From Acidobacteriota bacterium (GTDB lineage: Bacteria > Acidobacteriota > Vicinamibacteria > Vicinamibacterales > UBA8438), in assembly GCA_009838525.1 (NCBI GenBank), contig VXRJ01000018.1, positions 1 to 64,000 of the forward strand: a DNA stretch of 64,000 nt, read 5' to 3'. Of this stretch, positions 42,568 to 51,372 are shown piece after piece (within the stretch, counting starts at the first letter, position 1; every line of letters begins with the position of its first letter). The notes under the pieces are model-generated. The model had not been told where the DNA came from. It made no database searches and saw only the letters and a list, made by a program, of their open reading frames with translations. The translations under genes were made by a program, and so were the position numbers.

Positions 42568-44565
42568 ATGTCGACATGGTCTGGTCGGTGTGTCCGGAGG
42601 AGTGTCGCTGTTGCCGCCGTACTGCTCGGCGCAGGGGTTTCCGTCCCCGCCCAGCAGGACGCCGGTGAGGGCGAGTGGCGGTACTACGGTGGAGATTCCG
42701 GCAGCACCAAGTACTCGTCCCTCGACCAGATAGATCGCGACAACGTCGCCGACCTCGAGATTGCGTGGCGGTGGCGGACGGACAACTTCGGCTCGCGGCT
42801 CGACTTCAACTACCAGGCGACGCCGCTGGCGGTGGGGGGCGTGCTGTATACGACGGCCGGCTGGCGGCGCAACGCCGTGGCCATCGACGGGGCCACCGGC
42901 GAAACCCTCTGGATGTACCGCCTCGATGAAGGCGAGCGGGGCGACGCCGCACCGGTGCGGGCCAGCTCCGGCCGGGGCGTGGCGTACTGGACGGACGAGC
43001 GGGGCGACGACCGGATCATCCACGTCACGAGGGGGTATCACCTGGTGGCGCTGGACGCCGCGACGGGACGGCCGGTTTCCGGCTTCGGTGAGGACGGCGT
43101 CGTCGATCTCTACGACGGACTCTACGAAGGGGTCGACCGCTCGCCCATCGAGGACGGCCAGATCGGGTGGAACTCGCCGGCCATGGTGGTCGGCGACGTG
43201 ATCGTGGTGGGGGCGGCGCTTCTCGCCACGGCGCCCGCGCCCGAGTTCACGGCCGGTTTCGTCCGGGGTTTCGACGCGCGCACCGGCGAGCAGTTGTGGG
43301 TCTTCCACACGATCCCCCAGCCGGGCGAGTTCGGCAACGACACCTGGGAGAACGATTCCTGGCGCTACACCGGCAACACCGGCGTGTGGGCCCCGATGGC
43401 GGCGGATCAGGAACTCGGCTATGTGTACCTGCCGGTCGAGACCCCCACGAACGACCTCTACGGCGGCCATCGGCCCGGCGACAACCTGTTCGCGGAGAGT
43501 CTGGTGTGCCTGGATGCCAGAACCGGCGAGCGGGTCTGGCACTTCCAGTTGGTCCATCACGGGATCTGGGACTACGACATCCCGACCGCGCCGACGCTCG
43601 TCGACATCACCGTGGACGGGCGCGAGATCAAGGCCGTGGCCCAGATGACGAAGCAGGCGTTCACGTATGTGTTCGACCGGGCCACCGGCGAGCCGGTCTG
43701 GCCGATCGAGGAACGTCCGGTGCCCGCCTCGACCGTCCCCGGGGAGCAGGCCGCGCCGACCCAGCCGTTCCCCACGCGGCCTGCCCCGTTCGATCGCCAG
43801 GGGGTGTCAGAGGATGACCTCCTGGACTTTACGCCGGAGCTGGCCGCCGAGGCGCGGCGCATCGCGTCGGAATACCAGATGGGTCCGTTGTTCACGCCGC
43901 CGATTCTGGCCGGGCCGGACGGCCCGCGCGGACTGCTGATGCTGCCGCAGATGACCGGTGGCGCGAACTGGCAGGGCGGGGCGGTGGATCCCGAGACGGG
44001 CATCCTCTACGTGGCGTCGGTCACCCATCCGACCGTCGCGGCGCTCGCGAACAATCCGGACCGGTCGACGATGGACTATGTGCAGAGTTACTCCGGCCGT
44101 CCGCGTGGAGCCGCCGCCAGGCAAGGTTGCGGCGAGATCGGACCGCTGGGCCTGCCCCTCATCAAGCCGCCCTGGGGACGCATCACCGCCATCGACCTGA
44201 ACAGCGGCGACCACGTCTGGATGATCGCGAACGGCGACACGCCGGACTGCGTGAGGGACCATCCGGCCTTGAGCGGCCTCGACATCCCGCGGACCGGCAA
44301 GCCGGAACGGAGCGGCTTGTTCGTCACAAAGACGCTGCTCTTCGCCGGGGAGGGCGGCGGGCTCTTCGCCACGCCCACATGGGCCGGGGGACGGATGTTC
44401 CATGCCTACGACAAGCTGACGGGCGAGACGATCTGGGAGTTCGAGCTGCCCAAGCGCCAGACCGGCATTCCGATGACCTACCTGGTCGACGGGAAGCAGT
44501 ACATCGCCGTGGCGATCGGGGACCGCGGTGAATCGGCGGAGTTGATCGCGCTGGCGCTCCCGTAG
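42568..44565 (+). CDS. Secreted PQQ-dependent dehydrogenase, quinoprotein type
   Basis: 665 residues with a signal peptide ending VSVPAQQ. The eight-bladed propeller is recognisable from W-motifs such as TGEQLWVFHTIPQPGEFG, TGERVWHFQLVHHGIWDYDI and TGETIWEFELPKR. WNSPAMVVGD and WDYDIPTAPT are regions that face PQQ and its metal ion. There is no CxxCH at the C-terminus, so electrons must leave through another protein, plausibly the cytochrome-bearing gene before it. Substrate likely an alcohol or sugar, unknown. Confidence 0.9.
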   Translation: MSTWSGRCVRRSVAVAAVLLGAGVSVPAQQDAGEGEWRYYGGDSGSTKYSSLDQIDRDNVADLEIAWRWRTDNFGSRLDFNYQATPLAVGGVLYTTAGWRRNAVAIDGATGETLWMYRLDEGERGDAAPVRASSGRGVAYWTDERGDDRIIHVTRGYHLVALDAATGRPVSGFGEDGVVDLYDGLYEGVDRSPIEDGQIGWNSPAMVVGDVIVVGAALLATAPAPEFTAGFVRGFDARTGEQLWVFHTIPQPGEFGNDTWENDSWRYTGNTGVWAPMAADQELGYVYLPVETPTNDLYGGHRPGDNLFAESLVCLDARTGERVWHFQLVHHGIWDYDIPTAPTLVDITVDGREIKAVAQMTKQAFTYVFDRATGEPVWPIEERPVPASTVPGEQAAPTQPFPTRPAPFDRQGVSEDDLLDFTPELAAEARRIASEYQMGPLFTPPILAGPDGPRGLLMLPQMTGGANWQGGAVDPETGILYVASVTHPTVAALANNPDRSTMDYVQSYSGRPRGAAARQGCGEIGPLGLPLIKPPWGRITAIDLNSGDHVWMIANGDTPDCVRDHPALSGLDIPRTGKPERSGLFVTKTLLFAGEGGGLFATPTWAGGRMFHAYDKLTGETIWEFELPKRQTGIPMTYLVDGKQYIAVAIGDRGESAELIALALP

Positions 44566-44574
44566 GGACGTCCG

Positions 44575-44874
44575 TCAGCCGCCAAGGAGAGCGGCGGAGA
44601 GAATGCTGACGAGCGTCAGCATGGTGGCGACCAGGGTGCCGGTCAGCCAGAGGAACCGGCGGTCGATGGCTTCGAAGCGCTGGTCGATGGTTTCGAACCG
44701 GCGGTCGATAGCCTCGAACCGTCGGTCGAAGCGTTGTTCCATGGCCTCGAACCGTCGGTCCATCCGCTCGCCCAACTCGGCGATCGCTTCGCGCAGCCCG
44801 TCGATCCGACTTGCGTTCTCTGCCATCTTGTGCTCGACGACGGTTAGCCTTTCCTCAACGGTCTTCACTGCCAC
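44575..44874 (-). CDS. Short coiled-coil protein with C-terminal membrane anchor, copy 1
   Basis: 99 residues from the GTG at 44874, which has GGAGG 7 nt upstream and matches the start of copy 2. After TVEERLTVVEHKMAENAS come heptads RRFEAMEQRFDRRFEAID, then a C-terminal transmembrane helix (FLWLTGTLVATMLTLVSILS). Tail-anchored coiled coil; function unknown. Its paralog at 49131-49514 is nearly identical at both ends and shares the upstream DNA, but has four more heptads. It is convergent with the quinoprotein gene 9 nt away. Confidence 0.72.
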   Translation of the reverse strand: MAVKTVEERLTVVEHKMAENASRIDGLREAIAELGERMDRRFEAMEQRFDRRFEAIDRRFETIDQRFEAIDRRFLWLTGTLVATMLTLVSILSAALLGG

Positions 44875-45047
44875 TCGGTGCCTCCTCAGTATAGGTGGCG
44901 CGCGTGCGCTCACAACGCCGCCGTTCGAAAAAACCCCGCTGCAAGAAACATGCCGCCGGAAGGCAACAAACCGGTCAAGAGCGTTCGTCAACGGATGTAT
45001 GATGGCCGGACTACAGCCGTCTAGAGCGAGATTACGCACGCGCGGTC

Positions 45048-46538
45048 ATGATCGAATCCTCTCCAGCAGGAATGGCCAGAGCCCTCGATCGGCGTGAGTT
45101 CCTGGCGGCGAGCACGCTAGCCGCCGCGTACGCGTTGAGCCGTCCCGCGTTCGCGCAGGCCACGGATCCGACGACGCTGAGCATCGCCGAGGCGCAACGG
45201 CTGATTCGGTCGGGCGCGCTCTCGCCGCTCGAGTTGGTGGAGGCCTATGTCGAGCGCATCGGGCGCTTCGACGATCGCCTCAACGCCTTCGTCACCGTGA
45301 CCGAGGAACGGGCGGTGGAGCGGGCGAGGGCCCTCGAAGCAGAGCTCGCGGGCGGGCGGTGGCGCGGCCCGCTGCACGGTATTCCGATCGCGCTCAAGGA
45401 CAACATCGACACGGCGGGCGTGCTGACCACCGCCGGGAGCGCCGTGTACGCGAACCGCGTCCCGGACGAGGATGCCGAGGTGGTGACCCGGCTCGAGGAG
45501 GCCGGCGCCATCGTCGTGGGCAAGCTCAACATGCACGAGTTCGCCTACGGCGCGACGTCGGCGTTCACGCATACCGGCCCGGTGCGCAATCCGTGGGACG
45601 TGGACCGCATTCCGGGCGGGTCGTCCGGCGGGTCCGGTGCCGCGGTCGCGGCGCGGCTGTGCGCGGGCGCGCTTGGGACGGATACCGGGGGCTCGGTGCG
45701 CATTCCGGCCGCCCACTGCGGCATCGCTGGCCTGAAAGCGACCTACGGGCTGGCGAGCATTCGCGGCATCATCCCGCTGAGCGTGTCGCTCGATCACGTG
45801 GGCCCGATGTGCCGGACGGCGGCCGACACGGCGCTCATGCTGCAGGCGCTGGCCGGATACGACCCGCGGGGCATCGCGAGCATTCGCGCGGACGTGCCCG
45901 ACTATGCGGGTGCGTTGCAGCGCCGCACGTCGTCGCTGCGGCTCGGCGTGCCACGCTCGCCGTACTACGACGATCTGGACCCGCAGATCGCGGAGGCGGT
46001 TGACCGCGCACTCGGCGTGTTGAGCGACCTGGCGGCGAGCACGCGGGAGGTGGAGCTACCGGCATTACCGGAGGAGCGCCCCATCGGGGTCGAGGCCTAC
46101 GCGTATCACGCCGATCTCCTCGCCGAGAACCGGGAACTGTACGAGGCGAGCGTATTGGCGCGCCTCGACCCCGGCGCCGAGGTGCCCGCGGCGGAGTATG
46201 CCGAATCGCTGTACCAATTGAAGCTGGCGAGAAAGGCGATCGCGGGGGTTTTCGACGACGTGGATCTACTGGTCACGCCGACTCTGCCGGTGCTGCCAAT
46301 CGGGATCGAAGCGGCCCAGGAGACGCCGCTGGAGGCGACCCGGATCCTGATTCGCAATACGGCGCCCTTCAACATCTACGGGAGCCCGGCGATCTCCGTC
46401 CCGTGCGGATTCAGCCGGGAGGGTCTGCCCATCGGGTTGCAGATCTGCGGCCCCGCCCTCGGCGAAGTCGACGTGCTGGCTCTCGCGCACGCCTACGAAC
46501 AAGCGACGGACTGGCACGAACGCACGCCGTCGTTGTGA
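45048..46538 (+). CDS. Amidase-signature enzyme with Tat-like signal
   Basis: 496 residues; the ATG at 45072 is an alternative start. DRREFLAASTLAAAYALSRP fits a Tat export signal. The amidase Ser-cisSer-Lys triad is present: Lys in PIALKDNIDTAG, cis-Ser in GGSSGGSGAAVAARLC, and nucleophile Ser in GTDTGGSVRIPAAHCGIAGL. It hydrolyses amide bonds, substrate unknown. GatA is excluded by the export signal and lack of GatB/C genes. A second, very different amidase follows. Confidence 0.9.
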   Translation: MIESSPAGMARALDRREFLAASTLAAAYALSRPAFAQATDPTTLSIAEAQRLIRSGALSPLELVEAYVERIGRFDDRLNAFVTVTEERAVERARALEAELAGGRWRGPLHGIPIALKDNIDTAGVLTTAGSAVYANRVPDEDAEVVTRLEEAGAIVVGKLNMHEFAYGATSAFTHTGPVRNPWDVDRIPGGSSGGSGAAVAARLCAGALGTDTGGSVRIPAAHCGIAGLKATYGLASIRGIIPLSVSLDHVGPMCRTAADTALMLQALAGYDPRGIASIRADVPDYAGALQRRTSSLRLGVPRSPYYDDLDPQIAEAVDRALGVLSDLAASTREVELPALPEERPIGVEAYAYHADLLAENRELYEASVLARLDPGAEVPAAEYAESLYQLKLARKAIAGVFDDVDLLVTPTLPVLPIGIEAAQETPLEATRILIRNTAPFNIYGSPAISVPCGFSREGLPIGLQICGPALGEVDVLALAHAYEQATDWHERTPSL

Positions 46539-46658
46539 GGCCTCCGGCCCCAGGCGGTGCGGGCGCGGCCCAGGGCCACATACGCGGAGGGGAAGTTGGC
46601 TCGAACCGCTAGCGTGGTGCGGAACTTGCCCTATTCCTGTCATGCAGGGAAGGCGACC

Positions 46659-49001
46659 ATGAGTGCATCGAGAACAGCTCGCCGCCGGGCCGGCGGGGCG
46701 TCGGGCGGAACGCTGGGAGCCGCAGTCCTGGTGTTGCTGTTACCGGGAAGCGGGCTCGCGCAGTCCGCGGCGGGCCAGCCGGACGGGTTCCGCCTCGAGG
46801 AATCGACCATCGAGAGCATTCACACGGCCATCCGGGAGGGCCAGATCAGTTGTCAGGGGCTGGTGCAGGCGTACATCGACCGCGCCCGGGCCTACAACGG
46901 CGCATGCACGCGACTGGTCACGCTCGACGGCGGGCCGATCGAGCCGGCCAGCGGCCCCGTACGAGCCGGTGCGCCGGTCAGTTTTCCCACGTCGACGGTT
47001 CCGGTTTCGAGCGTCCTTCCCGATTTCGACCGGTATTCCGGCCTTCCGTTGGATCTGGGCCGAATGGAGCCGACGATCTCCGATCCGGCGGTGCAGGCGC
47101 AGTACGGGATGGTGGCTGGCGTCCGGAATGCGGGCCAGGTGAACGCGCTCAGCACGCTCAACCTGCGCGGCGAGCGCTCCGTGACCTGCAAGGCGGGCTG
47201 TGACGCGCATCCGTCGACGGGGGCGATGCCGGCCAACTGCCCCGCCGCGTGCGAGCGGTTCCGACAGCAGCCCGACGCCCTGGAGCGGGCGGCGGAGCTC
47301 GACGCGCAATACGGCGACGACCCCGATCTGGCCGAGCTGCCCATGTACTGCGTGCCGTTCGCCTTCAAGGACGTCTACGACACCCGGGACATGCGGACGA
47401 CGACGGGGGCGGACATCAACTTCGCCATGGACGCGCCTCCCGCCGATTCCACCATCGTCGAGCGGCTGCGGGAGAAGGGCGCCATCATCTACGCCAAGGC
47501 CAACGCCACCGAGTTCAACGGCGGCATCGGGAATCCCGGCGGGGCGGCTACGCCGGCGGCCCGGTACCTGGGATACGACGAACGGAGCACGTGGGGCGGT
47601 CAGGCCTGCAATCCCTATGACACCGAGCGCTCGCCACGGGGTTCGAGCTCCGGGTCCGGCGTAGCGGTGTCGGCCAACCTCGCCACCTGCGCCTTCTGCG
47701 AGCAGACGGGGGGATCCTGCAAGGGGCCGGCGTCCCGCAATGCCGTCGTCAGCCTGCTGACGACGAAGGGGCTGATTCCCTATGGCGGCGCCGTCGGGTC
47801 GAATCCGCTGGTCGACCGGGCCGGCATCAACTGCCGTACCGTCAAGGACGCGGCGCTGGTTCTGGACGCGCTTGCGGATCCGGAGCTCGGCTACTTCGAT
47901 CCCCGGGACATCTACACCGCGTTGCCGGAAGCCCTGACGTCCGGGGAACCCTATGCCCGCCATGTCGTCGAGGAGGCTCCCCGCGACGGGGAAGAGCCGC
48001 CGCTGGCCGGCATGCGCATCGGCATCGTCCGCGAGTACATGGTCAAGCACACGCAGAACGACGCGGCGATCAGCGATCAGATCGACGGCGAGATCAAGGC
48101 GGTCCTGCGCGATCGGCTGGGAGCCAGCCTTGTCGAGTCCGTCGATCCGCTCTATCCCGACGACCCGGGCGTCCCCAACATGGCCTACGCGTTCCAGGAC
48201 GCGCTCGCCGAGATCTTGCCCATCCACATGCCGGAGTACTTCTTCACGGCCACCGGCGACGGCGAGCTGGAGTTCGCGGTGCCGGGGCATGACGTGACGT
48301 CCCCGCGGTATCTCGTCGATCTGGCGGAAGGGAACGCGCCGCTCGCACCCAACCTGAACCTGCGGCGCGTGACGCTGTCGCCGGCGACGCGGGCCTTCGC
48401 CTTCCACATCGATCAGTACCTGGCCCGGCGAGGCGACGCGCGCGTCACCGACAGGGCGAGCCTGGACGCCAACACCAAGTACTTCGCCGCCGCGGACGAG
48501 GCGGGATCCGCGAACTGGGCCGCGCTCGACGACGTCCGGTCGGACGGCAATACCGAGCGGATGAAGATGCGCGCGGTGATGCAGCTCGTGCTGGCCAAGG
48601 TGATGCGGGAGAACCGGCTGGACGTGCTGGTAAACCCGGAGAACACGCTGCCGCACCAGAAGGTGGGCGGACCGAGCGAGCCGACCGTCAACGGCCGGGG
48701 CCCGTCGGGTGCGACGCAGACCATCACCGCACTCATCGGAGCGCCCGAGATCGCCGTGCCGGCCGGGTTCAACGAGGTCGTCTACGAGCCCCGGTTCGTC
48801 TTGAACGAGGCGGGCGATCGTTACCGCGAGGCCATCGGCGACGTGCCGTCGCGGCTCGAGACGCCGCTGCCGATCAGCATGATGTTCTGGGCCGGCCCGG
48901 GCGCGGAAGCGGCGGTGCTGAAGGCGGCTTCCGCCTACGAAGCGGCGACGCGCCACCGGATGCCGCCGCCCGACTTCGGCCCGCTGCGCGACGAGCCGTA
49001 G
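46659..49001 (+). CDS. Large secreted amidase-signature enzyme
   Basis: 780 residues from the ATG at 46659, with AGGGAAGG upstream. Signal peptide to SGLAQSAAG. Amidase motifs: CVPFAFKDVYDTRDMRTTTG (Lys), SPRGSSSGSGVAVSANLATC (cis-Ser) and EQTGGSCKGPASRNAVVSL (nucleophile region). Compared with the upstream amidase it has about 280 extra residues, including a Cys-rich insert CKAGCDAHPSTGAMPANCPA that suggests disulphides in the periplasm. The nucleophile loop has Cys-Lys where most have Val-Arg or Ile-Arg. Substrate unknown. Confidence 0.87.
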   Translation: MSASRTARRRAGGASGGTLGAAVLVLLLPGSGLAQSAAGQPDGFRLEESTIESIHTAIREGQISCQGLVQAYIDRARAYNGACTRLVTLDGGPIEPASGPVRAGAPVSFPTSTVPVSSVLPDFDRYSGLPLDLGRMEPTISDPAVQAQYGMVAGVRNAGQVNALSTLNLRGERSVTCKAGCDAHPSTGAMPANCPAACERFRQQPDALERAAELDAQYGDDPDLAELPMYCVPFAFKDVYDTRDMRTTTGADINFAMDAPPADSTIVERLREKGAIIYAKANATEFNGGIGNPGGAATPAARYLGYDERSTWGGQACNPYDTERSPRGSSSGSGVAVSANLATCAFCEQTGGSCKGPASRNAVVSLLTTKGLIPYGGAVGSNPLVDRAGINCRTVKDAALVLDALADPELGYFDPRDIYTALPEALTSGEPYARHVVEEAPRDGEEPPLAGMRIGIVREYMVKHTQNDAAISDQIDGEIKAVLRDRLGASLVESVDPLYPDDPGVPNMAYAFQDALAEILPIHMPEYFFTATGDGELEFAVPGHDVTSPRYLVDLAEGNAPLAPNLNLRRVTLSPATRAFAFHIDQYLARRGDARVTDRASLDANTKYFAAADEAGSANWAALDDVRSDGNTERMKMRAVMQLVLAKVMRENRLDVLVNPENTLPHQKVGGPSEPTVNGRGPSGATQTITALIGAPEIAVPAGFNEVVYEPRFVLNEAGDRYREAIGDVPSRLETPLPISMMFWAGPGAEAAVLKAASAYEAATRHRMPPPDFGPLRDEP

Positions 49002-49130
49002 ACTGAAGGTCGAGGAGTCGTGTCCGTCGGTGCCCCGCGGCTCGACCGGATTGCCCGTCGTAACGCGCAGCAGGACATCGACTGATACGGCGAGCGACTC
49101 AGGTCCGGCGCCGGCCGCTATCTGGAGTCG

Positions 49131-49514
49131 TCAGCCGCCGAGCAGGGCGGCGGAGAGGATGCTGACGAGCGTCAGCATGGTGGCGACCAGCGTGCCGGTC
49201 AGCCAGAGAAACCGTCGGTCCATGGTGTCGAATCGCTGTTCGATAGTCTCGAAACGCCCGTCGACAACATCGAATCGCCGGTCAATGGACTCGAATCGCC
49301 GGTCAATGGACTCGAATCGCCGGTCAATGGACTCGAATCGCCCGTCAATGGCTTCGAATCGCCGGTCGAAGCGCTGCTCCATGGCCTCGAAACGGCGGTC
49401 CATCCGGTTGCCCAGCTCGGCGATCGCTTCGCGCAGCCCGTCGTTACGACTTGCGTTCTCGGCCACTCTGTGCTCGACGACGGTCAGTCTTTGCTCAACG
49501 CTCTTAACAGCCAC
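49131..49514 (-). CDS. Coiled-coil membrane-anchored protein, copy 2, expanded
   Basis: 127 residues from a GTG with GGAGG upstream. Same plan as the 44575-44874 protein: SVEQRLTVVEHRVAENAS, then heptads, then FLWLTGTLVATMLTLVSILS. It has 28 more residues, exactly four heptads, three of which are the identical FESIDRR encoded by exact 21-nt DNA repeats. Function unknown. The shared upstream sequence (CCTCCTCAGTATAGG) shows that the duplication included the control region. Confidence 0.72.
   Translation of the reverse strand: MAVKSVEQRLTVVEHRVAENASRNDGLREAIAELGNRMDRRFEAMEQRFDRRFEAIDGRFESIDRRFESIDRRFESIDRRFDVVDGRFETIEQRFDTMDRRFLWLTGTLVATMLTLVSILSAALLGG
49270..49374. repeat. 21-nt tandem repeats inside the coiled-coil gene
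   Basis: Three exact copies of TCGAATCGCCGGTCAATGGAC (units at 49270-49290, 49291-49311 and 49312-49332) are followed by two imperfect ones to 49374. Each unit encodes one heptad, so slippage lengthens the coiled coil without a frameshift. Confidence 0.9.
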
Positions 49515-49594
49515 CGGGTACCTCCTCAGTATAGGTCGGCGCGCGTTAGCTCACAACGCCGCTTCGTTGGAGGTACGGGAAGCAAGAAGTGTGC

Positions 49595-50191
49595 CTAGAG
49601 CCAGCCTTTGTGCCGCGCGATTCGCGCCGCTTCCACCCGGTTGGCCGCGTCGAGCTTGCTGATCGCCTCGGACAGGTAGTTGCGCACAGTGCCTTCCGAC
49701 AGGTGCAGTTCGGCCGCGATGCCGGCGCCTGACATCCCCTCACCGGCCAGCCGCAGCACCTCACGCTCGCGGTCGGTTAGCGGGTCCGCCTCCGACCACG
49801 CTTCGGCGGCCAGCTCCGGGGAGATCGCCCGTCCCCCGGCATGGACGTCGCGCACGGCTCGGGCGAGGTCTTCGGCCGGCGCATCCTTCAGCAGGTAGCC
49901 CCGGACGCCCGCGTCCAGCGCGCGTCGCAGATAGCCGGGACGCGCGAAGGTGGTGAGGATGATCACCCGCATACCACGCTCCACCAGTCTTGCCGCGAGC
50001 TCCAGTCCGGTCACCCGCGGCATCTCGATGTCGGTGAGGACGACATCCGGTTCCAGGCGCTCCGCGAGCGTCTGCGCTTCGGCGCCGTCCCGCGCCCGGC
50101 CGACCACTTCGATGTCGTGCTCGAGGTCGAGCAGGGCGGTCAGGGCGCCCAGCACCATCGCCTGATCCTCGGCCACCAGAACGCGTATCAC
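49595..50191 (-). CDS. DesR/NarL-type response regulator
   Basis: 198 residues. The receiver domain has the acidic pair ED (8-9), phospho-acceptor Asp54 (VVLTDIEMP) and Lys in GYLLKDAP. The C-terminal LuxR-type HTH is LTDREREVLRLAGEGMSGAG then IAAELHLSEGTVRNYLSEAI. It overlaps the kinase stop by 4 nt (ATGA) and is last in the ABC exporter operon, which it probably controls. Confidence 0.92.
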   Translation of the reverse strand: MIRVLVAEDQAMVLGALTALLDLEHDIEVVGRARDGAEAQTLAERLEPDVVLTDIEMPRVTGLELAARLVERGMRVIILTTFARPGYLRRALDAGVRGYLLKDAPAEDLARAVRDVHAGGRAISPELAAEAWSEADPLTDREREVLRLAGEGMSGAGIAAELHLSEGTVRNYLSEAISKLDAANRVEAARIARHKGWL

Positions 50192-51372
50192 GCGGCAGCC
50201 TCCCCGGAGGCGGGCACGCGCGAGGTCGGACGCTCGGGGCCGGCCGGCAGGCGAACCGTCAGGGTGACGCCATGCGCCGTCTCAATCGTCATCTCCCCGC
50301 CGGCCTGCCTGACCCGCTCGCGCATGCCGGCCAGACCCGCGCCCTCTCGGATAGCGCCGCCGCGTCCGTCGTCCTGCACCGTCAGGCACGCCCACCCCGC
50401 ATCGCGGACCAGACTCGCCTGGCACCGGCTGGCGCCGGCATGGCGGACGACGTTGGTTATCGCCTCGCGCAGGCACATCGCCAGCACCGCTTCCTGCTCC
50501 GGAGGCATGTCGAGCGGCGGTCGTTCGACCGTCAACTGAATGTCGGCCGCGTGGCAGGCGAGCCGGGCGCTGGCCAGTTCGGCGTCCAGGTCCGCCCGCC
50601 GGAACCCGGTCACCGCTTCTCGGATCTCCTTCAGCGCGCCGCGCGAGATGCGCTCCACTTCGCGGATCTCCTGCTCGGCGCGGCTGTCGCGCCGGCCCGC
50701 GAGCTTCGCCGCGAGTTCCGCCTTGATGGTGATGAGCGAGAGCGTATGCCCGAGCAGATCGTGCAGGTCGCGGCCTATCCGCTCGCGTTCCGCGACGGCG
50801 GCGAGGCGTCGCACCTCGGCCTGCGAGAGCTTGAGTGCCGCGTCCTGACGGTCGAGCTCCTCGAAGTGGATGATCGCGGCGCCGATTACCGTCGTGACCG
50901 CACAGCCGAACAGCAGGACGAAGTTGGAGAGGTCCAGCACCAGCCATTCGCCGGCGACCAGCAGCACGATGCCGGCGAGCCAGGCAAAGGCGCTGGGCGG
51001 TCGGCTCGCCCTGCCGATGAACGCGGCCGCGTAGACGAAGAAGGTGATGGCGCCTCCGTTGAATGGAGTCCACAGGAGGGCGATGAGGAGGATGCCGGCG
51101 ATGTTGAGGAACACGCGGCGGCCGGAATGCCAGTGGGCGTCGAAGTACAGCCACAGGAACGGCGGCAGGGTGAGCAGGGCGAGGGAGAACTCCACCGGCT
51201 CTAGCGGTACGAAGAACCACTTGAGGGCGAAGCTGATCAGCCAGAAGAGCCAGAGGTAAGGTGTCCAGCCGATGCGCGGCGAATCCGGCAGCAGGCGCCG
51301 GTGCACGGCGAGGGTGCCCGCGCGGGCGACGAGGATCGCGCCGCGCAGGGCCTGGGCCAGACTTCCCGACAT
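50188..51372 (-). CDS. DesK-type sensor histidine kinase
   Basis: 394 residues. Five or six membrane helices (about 38-165) form the sensor, with no large periplasmic part, as in DesK. The HisKA_3 domain has phospho-acceptor His204 in RDLHDLLGHTLSLI. The ATPase domain carries the N-box REAITNVVRHA and the G-box VQDDGRGGAIREGAGLAGMR. The membrane sensor suggests it detects bilayer state or envelope stress; the signal is unknown. The start lies at the base next to the amidohydrolase stop, so translation is coupled. Confidence 0.9.
   Translation of the reverse strand: MSGSLAQALRGAILVARAGTLAVHRRLLPDSPRIGWTPYLWLFWLISFALKWFFVPLEPVEFSLALLTLPPFLWLYFDAHWHSGRRVFLNIAGILLIALLWTPFNGGAITFFVYAAAFIGRASRPPSAFAWLAGIVLLVAGEWLVLDLSNFVLLFGCAVTTVIGAAIIHFEELDRQDAALKLSQAEVRRLAAVAERERIGRDLHDLLGHTLSLITIKAELAAKLAGRRDSRAEQEIREVERISRGALKEIREAVTGFRRADLDAELASARLACHAADIQLTVERPPLDMPPEQEAVLAMCLREAITNVVRHAGASRCQASLVRDAGWACLTVQDDGRGGAIREGAGLAGMRERVRQAGGEMTIETAHGVTLTVRLPAGPERPTSRVPASGEAAA

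Noticed and set aside
46740-48956. Minus-strand frame of 738 codons opposite the large amidase
   Set aside because: Arg-rich, no motifs, and the opposite strand carries a signal peptide and amidase triad. It is a by-product of GC-rich third positions.
49270-49374. Tandem repeats considered as a CRISPR-like array
   Set aside because: Units are contiguous without spacers and encode in-frame heptads of a coiled coil.
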